Below are positions 19,644 to 30,334 of a DNA stretch of 64,000 nucleotides, piece after piece. The stretch lies in assembly GCF_038500265.1 (NCBI RefSeq), contig NZ_CP150637.1:769501-833500 (forward strand), given 5' to 3'. The stretch comes from Ignatzschineria larvae DSM 13226 (lineage in GTDB: Bacteria > Pseudomonadota > Gammaproteobacteria > Cardiobacteriales > Wohlfahrtiimonadaceae). The position numbers and the translations under genes are program-made. The notes under the pieces were generated by a model. It was not told where the DNA came from. It did not search any database and was given only the letters and a program-made list of their open reading frames with translations. Position 1 is the stretch's first letter; every line of letters begins with the position of its first letter.

Positions 19644-20522
19644 TTATTGTGCTTGTTGTAATTGTCGTTGTCCAACAAATTGCTTTACAAATTGATATGC
19701 AACTCGCCCGCTTCGGGCACTACGGGCTTGGGAGAATTGTAGAGCCGCGCGTTTTACCTCATCATCAAAATTGATATCTGGGGCAAATTCTTGTAACCAA
19801 CTCTCTACAATAGCTAAATATTCTACTTGAGAGTGAGGGTAGAAATTGATCCAAATACCAAATCTTTCAGAGAGAGAGATCTTTTCTTCCACTGCTTCTT
19901 GAGGGTGAACTTCTTGTGCATTGTATTGTGCAAGGTTATCTTGCATCGATTCAGGGAGTAGATGCCGGCGATTAGAGGTTGCATAGAGGAGAATATTAGG
20001 GGCAGGGCTTGATAATGACCCATCAAGTAATGCTTTAAGCGGTTTGTAACTCGGATCATTCGCCTCAAATGAGAGATCGTCACAGAAAATGATGAAAGAG
20101 TAGGGGGCATTTTCAAGTAATAATAAAAGCTCTGGTAGATCTGCTAGATCCTGACTCTCAATCTCGACCATTTTGAGGTTTTGAGAATGGTAGGTGGCTA
20201 AAATCGCTTTGACGATAGAGGATTTTCCAGTACCCCGAGCACCTGTGAGAAGGACATGATTGGCCGGTAATCCTGCTAAAAATTGCTCTGTATTTTCTCT
20301 GATCTGGGCAACTTGTTGGTCAATTCCTTGAAGTTGACCGAATTCAATAGTAGCAGGGCGTATTATCGGCACAAGCCTACCAAATCGGGAGTGTCGTCCT
20401 TTTTGCCAGCGGAAAGCAATCGCTTGCTCGAAATCAAAATCATGTTGTTCTGGGGGTAAGAGAGGATCTAAGCGATCAAGCATCTTGGCTATTTTTTGCA
20501 GATAGGGAAGCAACTGATCCAT
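19644..20522 (-). CDS. DUF815-family AAA ATPase
   Basis: A 292-residue cytosolic P-loop ATPase of the DUF815 family, whose cellular role is not established. Walker A is LLTGARGTGKSSIVKAIL (about 98-115) and Walker B is YSFIIFCDDLSFE. A sensor region follows near LLYATSNRRHLLPES. The C-terminal part contains the family's basic RSARSGRVAYQFV segment. It is separated from nagB-II and accA by short gaps on the same strand, and its neighbours do not explain its function. Confidence 0.8.
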   Translation of the reverse strand: MDQLLPYLQKIAKMLDRLDPLLPPEQHDFDFEQAIAFRWQKGRHSRFGRLVPIIRPATIEFGQLQGIDQQVAQIRENTEQFLAGLPANHVLLTGARGTGKSSIVKAILATYHSQNLKMVEIESQDLADLPELLLLLENAPYSFIIFCDDLSFEANDPSYKPLKALLDGSLSSPAPNILLYATSNRRHLLPESMQDNLAQYNAQEVHPQEAVEEKISLSERFGIWINFYPHSQVEYLAIVESWLQEFAPDINFDDEVKRAALQFSQARSARSGRVAYQFVKQFVGQRQLQQAQ

Positions 20523-20644
20523 AAGTAAGAAACCTCATATTCCATATAAATGGGTAATGTAAGTGGGCGATAGTATATAAATATACTATATACCGATAAT
20601 TATCAGCTTAAGGTAAAAAATGTCAATATGCAGAAGATTATTGA

Positions 20645-20695
20645 AAAATTTTAGATAAAAAATGAGCGATGGTCTTTTGTGAAGAACCACCGCTC
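20645..20695 (-). terminator. Terminator after accA
   Basis: On the minus strand a 10-bp stem (20695-20686 with 20673-20664, one G-U pair) and a 12-base loop are followed by a T-rich tract, just past the accA stop. Confidence 0.8.
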
Positions 20696-20707
20696 AGATA
20701 GGACTAT

Positions 20708-21670
20708 TTACTTGGTTTTAAATTGACCATAAGCCATAATTTTTTCATAACGCTTCTCAAGAAGCTCATCCACTGAAAGGGCAGAGAGCTCATCGAGTGC
20801 TGCATTAATCTCTTTCTTAATATTATCGCTCATCTCTTTGTAGTTACGATGTGCACCACCTTTTGGCTCTTCGATAATACCATCAATCAATTTAGCATCT
20901 TGATTCTTAGGTGCTGTCACGCCCATCGCTTCAGCTGCTTCCTTGTTTTTCTCAGCACTTTTCCAGAGAATAGAAGCACAGCCTTCAGGAGAAATAACTG
21001 AGTAGATGGCATATTGCAACATCATCACGCGGTCACCTACGGCAATGGCTAATGCGCCACCAGAGCCACCTTCCCCTGTAACCGTGCAAACGATTGGAAC
21101 GCGTAATTTACTCATTTCAAGCAGATTACGGGCAATGGCTTCACTTTGACCACGCTCCTCAGCACCGATACCAGGATAGGCGCCTGGTGTATCGATAAAA
21201 GTGACGACCGGAATATTAAAGCGCTCTGCTAATTTCATTAGACGAAGTGCTTTACGATATCCTTCAGGGCGGGGCATACCAAAGTTACGTTTGATCTTCT
21301 CTTTAGTATCACGACCTTTTTGATGGCCAATAATCATCACAGAACGACCATCAATACGACCTAATCCACCCACAATTGCAGCATCATCGGCATAAGCCCG
21401 ATCCCCATGTAACTCTTGGAAATCATCACAAATAAGATTGATGTAATCTAAAGTGTAAGGGCGAAGCGGATGGCGTGCTAATTGCGTCACTTCCCAAGAT
21501 GAAAGCTTGGAAAAAATTTGCTCAAGTTTGCTATTTTGTTGCTTCTCTAATGCTTCAATTTTATCTGAAACATCAATATCTGTATCTTGCGCCCAGTTTT
21601 TCAGTTCGTTAATTTTCGTCTGTAATTCATTAATGGGCGCCTCAAAATCGAGGTAATTCGTATTCAACAC
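20708..21670 (-). CDS. accA: Acetyl-CoA carboxylase carboxyltransferase subunit alpha
   Basis: With AccD it transfers the carboxyl group from biotin to acetyl-CoA, the first step of fatty-acid synthesis. The 320-residue protein starts with the conserved [15 protein letters not shown] helix. The crotonase-like core contains [48 protein letters not shown] and the oxyanion segment [15 protein letters not shown]. The start is GTG (or the next TTG) with AGGAG upstream. Length and motifs are those of the family. Confidence 0.95.
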   Translation of the reverse strand: MLNTNYLDFEAPINELQTKINELKNWAQDTDIDVSDKIEALEKQQNSKLEQIFSKLSSWEVTQLARHPLRPYTLDYINLICDDFQELHGDRAYADDAAIVGGLGRIDGRSVMIIGHQKGRDTKEKIKRNFGMPRPEGYRKALRLMKLAERFNIPVVTFIDTPGAYPGIGAEERGQSEAIARNLLEMSKLRVPIVCTVTGEGGSGGALAIAVGDRVMMLQYAIYSVISPEGCASILWKSAEKNKEAAEAMGVTAPKNQDAKLIDGIIEEPKGGAHRNYKEMSDNIKKEINAALDELSALSVDELLEKRYEKIMAYGQFKTK

Positions 21671-21747
21671 AATACTCCTAAGTAAATCGATATGTTCTAT
21701 AAAATACCATATCTACACGCAATAGTAAGCTAAAGAATTATACGCCA

Positions 21748-23112
21748 TTATACGCGTGCAGGAATCTTTTCGCGATGTTCTTTCAATTTTGAAGAGATTT
21801 GGAATGCTAATTCTAAGCTTTGTTGTGCATTTAATCTAGGATCACAGTGAGTATGGTAGCGATCTTCTAGATCTTTAGAAGTGATATTTTGTCCGCCACC
21901 TAAGCATTCCGTAACATCGGTACCGGTCATTTCAAAGTGAACACCACCCGCATAAGTTCCTTCTGCATTATGGGCATCAAAGAAGTTAATGACTTCAGCT
22001 AGAATACGATCAAAAGGTCTTGTTTTATAACGGTTTTCTGTGATTGTATTACCATGCATTGGGTCACAGCTCCAAACTACATTTTTACCTTCTCGTTTAA
22101 CCGCGCGTAAAAGGCGAGGCAAGTGATCAAGAATATTATCCGCACCCATACGCGTAATCAATGTTAGACGACCCGGCTCATTATGTGGATTGAGCGCATC
22201 AATTAAGCGAATGAGTTCATCTTCATCCATTTTTTGGCTCACTTTTACGCCGATAGGATTAGAGATGCCTTTTGCAAAGTGAACGTGTGCGCCATCTAAT
22301 TGACGCGTTCTTTCTCCGATCCAAAGCATGTGGGCAGAAGTATTGTACCAATCGCCTGTGGTGGAGTCTGTACGCGTCATTGCTTCTTCATAAGGAAGAA
22401 GTAGCATCTCATGAGAGGTGAAGTATTCTGTTTCTCGGATAATCGCATTGTTTGGATCAACACCGCAAGCTTGCATGAATTTAAGCGCATCTTGAATACG
22501 AGTTGCAAGGTCAATATAGCGCTCAGCTTGTGGTGAGTTAGCAACAAAACTCATTGTCCAGCGTTGAACCCGATGAAGATCAGCATAACCCCCTTTAGCG
22601 AAAGCACGAAGTAAGTTGAGCGTTAATCCAGATTGCGCATAAGCTCTCCAAAGGCGTTCAGGATCTGGTTCTCTTGATTCTGCAGTAAAGGCAATATCAT
22701 TAATTACATCACCACGATAGCTTGGAAGCGTGACGCCATCGATAGTCTCTTCATCAGAAGAACGTGGTTTGGCAAATTGTCCGGCAATTCGACCGACTTT
22801 AATGACGGGGCTACTCGCTGCAAATGTGAGTGTGACGGCCATTTGTAGTAGTACTCGGAAGGTATCACGAATGTTATCTGAACTAAAATCTGCAAAGCTC
22901 TCAGCGCAATCACCACCTTGAAGTAAGAAGGCTTGTCCATTCACTGCATCTGCAAGTTGTGACTTCAGTGAGCGGGCTTCACCGGCAAATACGAGAGGGG
23001 GGGCTTTACGCAGACGCGCTTCTACGGCTTTCAGGGCAGCTTGATCTTTGTAGGTTGGGAGTTGTAAAGCAGGGAAGTCTCTCCAACTAGAAGGGGTCCA
23101 AATTTGTGTCAT
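21748..23112 (-). CDS. DAHP synthase, class II
   Basis: Condenses phosphoenolpyruvate with erythrose-4-phosphate to open the shikimate pathway. The 454-residue protein belongs to the plant-like class II family, not the E. coli AroF/G/H class. Motifs are [57 protein letters not shown] and [18 protein letters not shown]. The ATG at 23110-23112 follows AGGAAAAA. A longer frame to 23166 adds a hydrophobic stretch that is unlikely to be translated. No other aromatic-pathway gene is nearby. Confidence 0.93.
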   Translation of the reverse strand: MTQIWTPSSWRDFPALQLPTYKDQAALKAVEARLRKAPPLVFAGEARSLKSQLADAVNGQAFLLQGGDCAESFADFSSDNIRDTFRVLLQMAVTLTFAASSPVIKVGRIAGQFAKPRSSDEETIDGVTLPSYRGDVINDIAFTAESREPDPERLWRAYAQSGLTLNLLRAFAKGGYADLHRVQRWTMSFVANSPQAERYIDLATRIQDALKFMQACGVDPNNAIIRETEYFTSHEMLLLPYEEAMTRTDSTTGDWYNTSAHMLWIGERTRQLDGAHVHFAKGISNPIGVKVSQKMDEDELIRLIDALNPHNEPGRLTLITRMGADNILDHLPRLLRAVKREGKNVVWSCDPMHGNTITENRYKTRPFDRILAEVINFFDAHNAEGTYAGGVHFEMTGTDVTECLGGGQNITSKDLEDRYHTHCDPRLNAQQSLELAFQISSKLKEHREKIPARV

Positions 23113-23450
23113 AATTTTTCCTATTTTTATCTCATTGAGCTTGATGAATAAATTGATAATAAACAATTTACTTTTTTGTATCTAGTTTTGTCTATTTGTT
23201 ATTGTTTAAATAATGTTTGACCATTACGAAATACCAAGGTAACAAGGGAATAGAGTGTTGATGAATATACGCTCTATTTGACTGTTACAGATTTTGATCT
23301 ATTCATTTTGAATAAATTAGTCGAAAAAAATGCCTTAAGAGATTACGCTTAAGGCATCCATTTACTGTTTTATCAGTCTAATGATTTTAATTCATCCTCT
23401 CGTAGTGAAGGGATTATTGAGAGAGTGCTAAAATAGCACTCCCTTATTCA
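23113..23450. other. Gap between the DAHP synthase gene and ilvC
   Basis: A 338-bp region holding the ilvC terminator (23324-23357). A second short hairpin, GAGTGCT/AGCACTC around 23425-23443, lies directly after the ilvC stop. It must also contain the DAHP synthase promoter, which I cannot place. Confidence 0.5.
23324..23357 (-). terminator. Terminator downstream of ilvC
   Basis: A perfect 10-bp stem (23357-23348 with 23339-23330), loop of eight, is followed on the minus strand by seven T residues. Confidence 0.85.
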
Positions 23451-24816
<1,366 letters not shown>

Positions 24817-25329
24817 TTAGAGTACAAGCCCCTTGGCACCTCTCACTAAACCGAGTGCTCCTGAACGCACAATCTCAATGATGCCAAGTTCAGTGACCGC
24901 GACAATAAACGCATCGAGTTTATCTTGAGTGCCTGTCACTTCAATAGTGTAAGAGTGCGGAGTTACGTCAATAATCCGTCCTCTAAACATCTCATTGATC
25001 CGAAAGAGTTCAGAGCGATTCTGCCCTTCGGCTTGAACTTTAATGAGCATCATTTCTCGCTCAACATGTGCGCTATCGCAAAGATCAGTGAGTTTCACAA
25101 CATCAATGAGCTTATTAAGCTGTTTGACGATCTGTTCAACCATATGATTATTGGCAATAGTGACCAGTGTTAATCGAGAGAGTGAAGGGTCTTCAGTAGG
25201 GGCAACACAGAGACTTTCAATGTTGTATCCTCTTGCTGAGAAGAGATTCACTACTTTTGAGAGTGCGCCGGCTTCGTTCTCCATTAAGATCGAAATAATA
25301 TGACGCGATGTTTCAGTATTAAATGTCAT
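24817..25329 (-). CDS. ilvN: Acetolactate synthase small (regulatory) subunit
   Basis: Regulatory subunit that confers valine feedback on acetolactate synthase. The 170-residue protein has an N-terminal ACT domain (HIISILMENEAGALSKVVNLFSARGYN, written here as SILMENEAGALSKVV and FSARGYNIESL) and the ALS_ss_C domain with ELGIIEIVRSGALGLVRG at the end. It begins 11 bases after ilvB, so the two are cotranscribed and probably translationally coupled. The size fits the IlvH/IlvN long form. Confidence 0.94.
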   Translation of the reverse strand: MTFNTETSRHIISILMENEAGALSKVVNLFSARGYNIESLCVAPTEDPSLSRLTLVTIANNHMVEQIVKQLNKLIDVVKLTDLCDSAHVEREMMLIKVQAEGQNRSELFRINEMFRGRIIDVTPHSYTIEVTGTQDKLDAFIVAVTELGIIEIVRSGALGLVRGAKGLVL

Positions 25330-25340
25330 GTTTTTCTCCC

Positions 25341-27083
25341 TTAAACTTGGCTTAAGCCGTCTTTTACAGTGTTTTCCATCTTATCGCGACCGGCAAGGAT
25401 CATTTCGTGATGGCCTTTTCCTGCGGGAATCATTGGGTAAACGTTCTCGCTTGGGTCGGTGATGAAATCGAGGAAGATGGTTTTATCTTTCTGTTTGAAA
25501 GCTTCTCTTAAAGCGGGTTCAACATCACTGGGTTTACGAATTTGAACACCGCTATGACCATAAGCTTCCGCTAATTTAATGAAATCGGGTAATGAGTCAA
25601 AATAGCTCATACAGTAACGTTTTTGGAAGAAGAATTCTTGCCATTGACGTACCATGCCGAGGTAACCATTATTGAGGTTGATAATTTTAACCGGTGCACA
25701 ATACTGCAGCATCGTTGAAAGCTCTTGCAACATCATCTGAATACTACCATCGCCGGTAATGCAGGCAACATCGCGATCAGGGCGAGCAATTTTAGCCCCC
25801 ATGGCAGCAGGTAAACCAAAGCCCATTGTGCCAAGCCCCCCTGAATTGAGCCATTGACGTGGTTCATCGAAAGGGTAGTATTGTGCCGCCCACATCTGGT
25901 GTTGACCTACATCCGACGTTACAATAGCGCGCCCTTCGGTGACTTCAAACAGTTTTTCAACGACAAATTGGGGTTTAATGATAATGTCGCTATTTTCATA
26001 AGCGAGTGATTTCATCGCGCGCCATTCATCAATCTGTTTCCACCATTTCTCGAGCGCTTCTTGATCCAATTTTCCTTGTTTTTCAGCATGGATCGCATTG
26101 AGCTCTCGGAGTACAGGCTTTAATTGACCTACGATGGGTAGTGTTACAGGGACATTTTTGGCGATAGAGGCGGGATCAACATCCACATGAATAATCTTCG
26201 CATCTGGGCAAAATTGCTCTAATGTGCCGGTAATTCGGTCATCAAAGCGAGCACCTAAAGCGACTAATACATCGCACTCATGCATTGCCATATTCGATTC
26301 ATAAGTTCCATGCATGCCGAGCATACCAAGGAATTGCTGATCGGTTCCTTCATAAGCCCCTAAGCCCATTAAGGTACTGGTAATTGGTAGATTGAGCGCT
26401 TTGACAAATTGACGAAGTTCCTCATGAGCTTCACCAATAATCACGCCACCGCCGGTATAAACCATAGGGCGCTTAGCCTGAAGGATCAGATCATAAGCTC
26501 TAGCGATCTGTTTAGAATGGCCTTTAATCGTGGGATTATAAGAGCGCATTGTAATCGTGTCAGGATAATCAAATTCTGCTTCTTGAACTGTAACATCTTT
26601 TGGCAGATCAATAACAACAGGGCCAGGGCGACCTGTAGTTGCAATATAGAATGCTTTCTTGATTGTCTCAGCTAGATCTTTAGCATCTTTGACAAGGAAG
26701 TTGTGTTTGACACAAGGAAGGGTAATTCCGACGGTGTCTACTTCTTGGAAAGCATCATTCCCAATTAAGCTTGTGGCGACTTGTCCTGAGAAGACAATCA
26801 TTGGGATAGAATCCATATAAGCAGTTGCAATTCCGGTGACAGCATTGGTAAGACCTGGACCTGATGTGACCAGGACAACGCCGGGTTTGCCAGTTGTTCG
26901 TGCATAGCCATCAGCCGCATGAGTTGCAGCTTGTTCGTGGCGCACTAGGACATGTTCAATTTTGTCTTGTTTATAAATTTCATCATACAAAGGAAGTACG
27001 GCCCCACCGGGGTACCCAAAAATACATTCCACGTTCTCCTTAATTAAGGAGTGAATGACGATTTCTGCACCGCTTAATTTCAC
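25341..27083 (-). CDS. ilvB: Acetolactate synthase large (catalytic) subunit
   Basis: Thiamine-diphosphate and FAD enzyme making acetolactate or acetohydroxybutyrate for branched-chain amino acids. The 580-residue protein has the ThDP glutamate in LVRHEQAATHAADGYAR, the FAD-binding middle domain, and the C-terminal ThDP motif GDGSIQMMLQELSTM ending in INLNNGYLG. The start is GTG with GAGGAG upstream. The paralog (IlvB, IlvI or IlvG) cannot be fixed from sequence alone. A GC-rich leader inverted repeat lies just upstream. Confidence 0.94.
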   Translation of the reverse strand: MKLSGAEIVIHSLIKENVECIFGYPGGAVLPLYDEIYKQDKIEHVLVRHEQAATHAADGYARTTGKPGVVLVTSGPGLTNAVTGIATAYMDSIPMIVFSGQVATSLIGNDAFQEVDTVGITLPCVKHNFLVKDAKDLAETIKKAFYIATTGRPGPVVIDLPKDVTVQEAEFDYPDTITMRSYNPTIKGHSKQIARAYDLILQAKRPMVYTGGGVIIGEAHEELRQFVKALNLPITSTLMGLGAYEGTDQQFLGMLGMHGTYESNMAMHECDVLVALGARFDDRITGTLEQFCPDAKIIHVDVDPASIAKNVPVTLPIVGQLKPVLRELNAIHAEKQGKLDQEALEKWWKQIDEWRAMKSLAYENSDIIIKPQFVVEKLFEVTEGRAIVTSDVGQHQMWAAQYYPFDEPRQWLNSGGLGTMGFGLPAAMGAKIARPDRDVACITGDGSIQMMLQELSTMLQYCAPVKIINLNNGYLGMVRQWQEFFFQKRYCMSYFDSLPDFIKLAEAYGHSGVQIRKPSDVEPALREAFKQKDKTIFLDFITDPSENVYPMIPAGKGHHEMILAGRDKMENTVKDGLSQV

Positions 27084-27130
27084 AGGATCTCCTCATTTTT
27101 AATATCGAGTTATTATTTTAAATTATTATT

Positions 27131-27222
27131 CTAGGCGGACTCAAACTGCACAAGGCCTTGATCCTCCAGAAAAATATTACGTTCCATTATGGATGATCGT
27201 GGGTAAAGTTGTGCAGTCTAAT
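27131..27222 (-). promoter_or_regulatory. Inverted-repeat leader region upstream of ilvB
   Basis: On the minus strand GACTGCACAA (near 27216) can pair with TTGTGCAGTT (near 27147) at nine of ten positions. A nested GATCATCC/GGAGGATC pair lies between them. An 18-codon frame inside it lacks the runs of Ile, Val or Leu codons expected of an attenuation peptide. A regulatory leader is possible but unproven. Confidence 0.3.
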
Positions 27223-27313
27223 TGTTAGCTTTTTTAGTATCGTGTGTATACTTGTAAAAAGACTCCTCAAGGTCAGGGTCATCATTTCGCTCGTTTAAGA
27301 CGCGATAATGAGA

Positions 27314-28597
27314 TTAAAACATCTCTATCCGAATCGATTTTGTGTTAACAACGCCTTCATTTAACATAGCACTATTCAGTAGTTTTTCTACATTTTCTTC
27401 AATAGTTTTTGCAGTTAATATGATAATTGTATGATTTTCATCATAAATTTTAATTTTAAAAGCACTTCTTAATATTTCTGAAGCCACTTCTGCAAGCTTC
27501 TCAGACAGTGTTTTTAGATCCGTCTTGGCATCGCACTGACAGTTGATATAGTAACGAGATTCAAATTGGCTTGTTGTAATAATCGGTGCTTCTATTAATT
27601 GATGGGAATCAAATCCTAATGCCGGCGCACTATGCTTCACTGTTTGATTATGAGCGATTTCTATCAAATCAGCGACAACGGCAGAGGCAGTGGCTTCACT
27701 GCCAGCACCTCGACCACTCATAAATTGCTCGCCTACCGCATTCCCTTGAATGAAAATACCATTGAGTACTCCTTGAACTTGGGCAAAAGGGTGTGTTAAA
27801 GGCACTAAAGTAGGGTGGACACGGAGTTCAACACCTTGTTCACTCTTTTTGGCAATCCCTAAGTGTTTAATAGCAAATCCCTCACTATGGGCAATAGCAA
27901 TATCTTCCGCACTAATTTGTGTGATCCCTTCGGTATATACGGCATCAAATTGAAGCGGGATTCCGAAAGCTATTGAGGCAAGAATCGTTAATTTATGTGC
28001 GGCATCAATACCTTCAATATCAAAGGTTGGATCAGCTTCAGCGTAACCGTGTGCTTGAGCCTCTTTAAGACAAAGTGCAAAGTCACTCCCTTTACTGCTC
28101 ATTTCGGTGAGGATGTAGTTAGTAGTGCCATTGATAATCCCCATTACGGTATTAATTTCATTTGCAGCTAAACCTTCCCGTAGACTCTTTAGAATTGGAA
28201 TTCCCCCGGCAACAGCCGCTTCAAAGCGCAAGAAAACGCCATTTTCTTCGGCAAGCGTTAACAGTTCAGTACCATGTTTTGCGATCAGTTCTTTATTGGC
28301 AGTAATGACGGATTTACCATTGGTAAGCGCTGTTTTGATATAACTGAGTGCCGGTTCAATACCGCCGATTAATTCGATGACAATATCAATATCAGAGTGA
28401 TTAATAATCTCATTAATATTAGTCGTGAGATTAAGGTTGTAGGGGTTTTCACGTTCTAAAGAACGAACATAGACCCGTTCTATAATGGGCGTTTGTCTTA
28501 TTCGGCGTGCAATCGTTTGTTGATTTTTATGAAGAACTGCAGCAACACCAGTAGCAACTGTGCCAAGACCAATTAATCCTAATTTAAGAGGCTCCAT
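27314..28597 (-). CDS. hom: Homoserine dehydrogenase
   Basis: NAD(P)-dependent reduction of aspartate semialdehyde to homoserine, leading to threonine and methionine. The 427-residue protein is the monofunctional type, without an aspartokinase domain. It has the Rossmann motif KLGLIGLGTVATGVAAVL, VITANKELIAKHG, FEAAVAGGIPI, GIINGTTNYILTEM and the catalytic-lysine region around YAEADPTFDIEGIDAAHKL. A C-terminal ACT-like domain (about 345-427) suggests threonine feedback. It lies 230 bp ahead of ilvB on the same strand. Confidence 0.94.
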   Translation of the reverse strand: MEPLKLGLIGLGTVATGVAAVLHKNQQTIARRIRQTPIIERVYVRSLERENPYNLNLTTNINEIINHSDIDIVIELIGGIEPALSYIKTALTNGKSVITANKELIAKHGTELLTLAEENGVFLRFEAAVAGGIPILKSLREGLAANEINTVMGIINGTTNYILTEMSSKGSDFALCLKEAQAHGYAEADPTFDIEGIDAAHKLTILASIAFGIPLQFDAVYTEGITQISAEDIAIAHSEGFAIKHLGIAKKSEQGVELRVHPTLVPLTHPFAQVQGVLNGIFIQGNAVGEQFMSGRGAGSEATASAVVADLIEIAHNQTVKHSAPALGFDSHQLIEAPIITTSQFESRYYINCQCDAKTDLKTLSEKLAEVASEILRSAFKIKIYDENHTIIILTAKTIEENVEKLLNSAMLNEGVVNTKSIRIEMF

Positions 28598-29051
28598 AAT
28601 AGATAAAATTTCTCCGATGATGATTAACGATGATAATTAAAATAAGTGGCTATCAAATATATGAAAATGCGTTACCTATTGTTTAGATACTGTAAACGCT
28701 AATGATCTTGCATTGCAAGTAGATTGCTATCTGTTCAACGAGGATCATAATGTATGAGTCAGCAGTGCGGTTATAGGATTGTAGGTGGGTAGACCATCTC
28801 TGCCGCGTGACCTTGTGGGTTCTAATCTGCAACACTCTTGGCAGTTTACCTGATTTTTAAGTAATAAGAAAACCTGTATAAATCTTATACAGGTTTAAAT
28901 TGGATAATAGAATAAAGTTTGATAATTGTCGACGATATAGCACTTGTTGAATTAACCGTGATAGCTCAATAAATGATAATTGTTATTATGCTACAGTTAT
29001 TGTGCTACAGCGACCAGGCTACTATTTTATCCGAGCTAATATTTTATCGAA
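28598..29051. other. Region between elbB and hom, with structured segment
   Basis: A 454-bp gap. It contains the elbB terminator (28866-28896) and, around 28775-28855, a GC-rich block able to form CTGCC/GGCAG and AGGT/ACCT pairings plus an inner ACC/GGT hairpin. On the plus strand that block ends in ATTTTT. It could be a small RNA or a hom leader. I could not match it to a known RNA family. Confidence 0.35.
28866..28896 (-). terminator. Terminator downstream of elbB
   Basis: A perfect 12-bp stem (28896-28885 with 28881-28870) closes a three-base loop and is followed on the minus strand by TCTTATT. Confidence 0.75.
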
Positions 29052-29735
29052 TTACAATTTCTCTAATCCTTCCACACAAGCACTTGCACCTAAGAAAATC
29101 TCATAAGGCGTGGCATTACCCTCCATATAGGCACCACTTGTAATCAAATGATTCTTCTGATCGATATGCGCTTCATTTAAGGCTGTTTCTACATGGGTGA
29201 TATTCCACGCTTTTAATGCGGGTAGAAAATCCCCGGCATTAGTCGCTTTACCAAATGAAATAGAGGCATCTTGAATCCCTTTCGTTTTAAGGGCAATCGC
29301 AAGCGCCATAGGCGCGGCACAAATGGCAATAATAGGTTTTTTGAGTGTTAACGCTTCGATTAATTGCGCTTCAATATCGCTTTTTAAAGTGGCATCAACG
29401 CCTTTCTCTAGAAAGTTAGTGAAGTTTTTAATGACGCCAAAACCACCTGCCATGGCAATGCCTGAAACTTCATTAAGATTCAGTTCATGGATCGGTTTGA
29501 TTTGACCGCGGGCAATACGCGCAGCTTCCACTAGAATATTGCGGTTCGGTTCCATCGGCTCGCCGGTAATATGATTAAGTGTATCTTGTTGTAAGCGATC
29601 GGGCGCATAAAATTGGACCTGGTAACCCGCTTTAGTAAGGGCGATATTGAGTGCTGTCGCTTCTGTAATTTCAGCGCCATCAAGATGGCCACAGCCGGCG
29701 AGAATTAAGGCGAAAGTTTTATTCGATTTCATCAT
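29052..29735 (-). CDS. elbB: ElbB-like glyoxalase (DJ-1/PfpI superfamily)
   Basis: Member of the ElbB subgroup of the DJ-1/PfpI fold, annotated in E. coli as a glyoxalase linked to isoprenoid synthesis. Signature segments are ALILAGCGHLDGAEITEA, INHITGEPMEPNRNILVEAARIARG (NHITGEPMEPNRNILVEAAR in part), GIAMAGGFGVIKNFTNF and the nucleophile-elbow cysteine in PIIAICAAPMALA. Three ATG codons lie close together. AGGAG abuts the first (29741), so the second at 29735 is the best spaced. It stands alone between two long gaps. Confidence 0.88.
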   Translation of the reverse strand: MMKSNKTFALILAGCGHLDGAEITEATALNIALTKAGYQVQFYAPDRLQQDTLNHITGEPMEPNRNILVEAARIARGQIKPIHELNLNEVSGIAMAGGFGVIKNFTNFLEKGVDATLKSDIEAQLIEALTLKKPIIAICAAPMALAIALKTKGIQDASISFGKATNAGDFLPALKAWNITHVETALNEAHIDQKNHLITSGAYMEGNATPYEIFLGASACVEGLEKL

Positions 29736-29741
29736 ATTCAT

Positions 29742-30334
29742 CTCCTAAATATAGTTATTAGTCATAGGTTAGCTAAGTCCATTAGCGATTCCTGATCGAT
29801 TCGGGTAAATCCTTTTATCTCAAGCTTAATCAATTGTTGATTATACTTATAGTAGGTATTTCCTAGCAGTTGTCACCATAATAACGATTTATGAGAGAAT
29901 TATCGACCGATACTATTGAGATGAAGTGTTTGTAGAGTGATTTTAGTGACATTTCTGGTTGTAATGATTTATGGTTTTAGGGTTCAGTAATAGCATGAGA
30001 CGTTGTACAATGAAACGCTCTTATAGAGTTAATCATCATTTGTATCTTGATAGTGGTCTTGCCGATAGTGGTCTTGTTGTAATCAAGATATTATTTTTAG
30101 CTCTCTTTGGATTATTTTGCTAATAAATATGGCTATCTAACTGTAAAATGATTAAGTCGTAGAATGGCTATATGAAAATGAGTCTTTTTAAAAGAGTGGT
30201 TTTGTCAGGATAATTATGATTTGTAAAAGATGATTTAGAATGTGAGATGATACCAATAGTATCAATGCTGTTAGCAGTCAGCGCATTATAATGAATAATT
30301 TTGACCGTGAAATGGGCGTAGGAGTCATTGTTGT
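29742..30334. other. Long gap upstream of the TPR gene
   Basis: A 593-bp AT-rich stretch between divergent genes. A 13-bp direct repeat (GATAGTGGTCTTG, twice near 30048-30078) and a TATAAT at 30287-30292 are visible. No open frame of note was found. Confidence 0.45.

Noticed and set aside
27140-27200. 18-codon leader peptide upstream of ilvB on the minus strand
   Set aside because: It has no ribosome site and no run of Ile, Val or Leu codons.
28810-28840. tRNA-like T-arm (GGGTTCTAATC)
   Set aside because: The T-stem does not pair and no acceptor, D or anticodon arms can be found.
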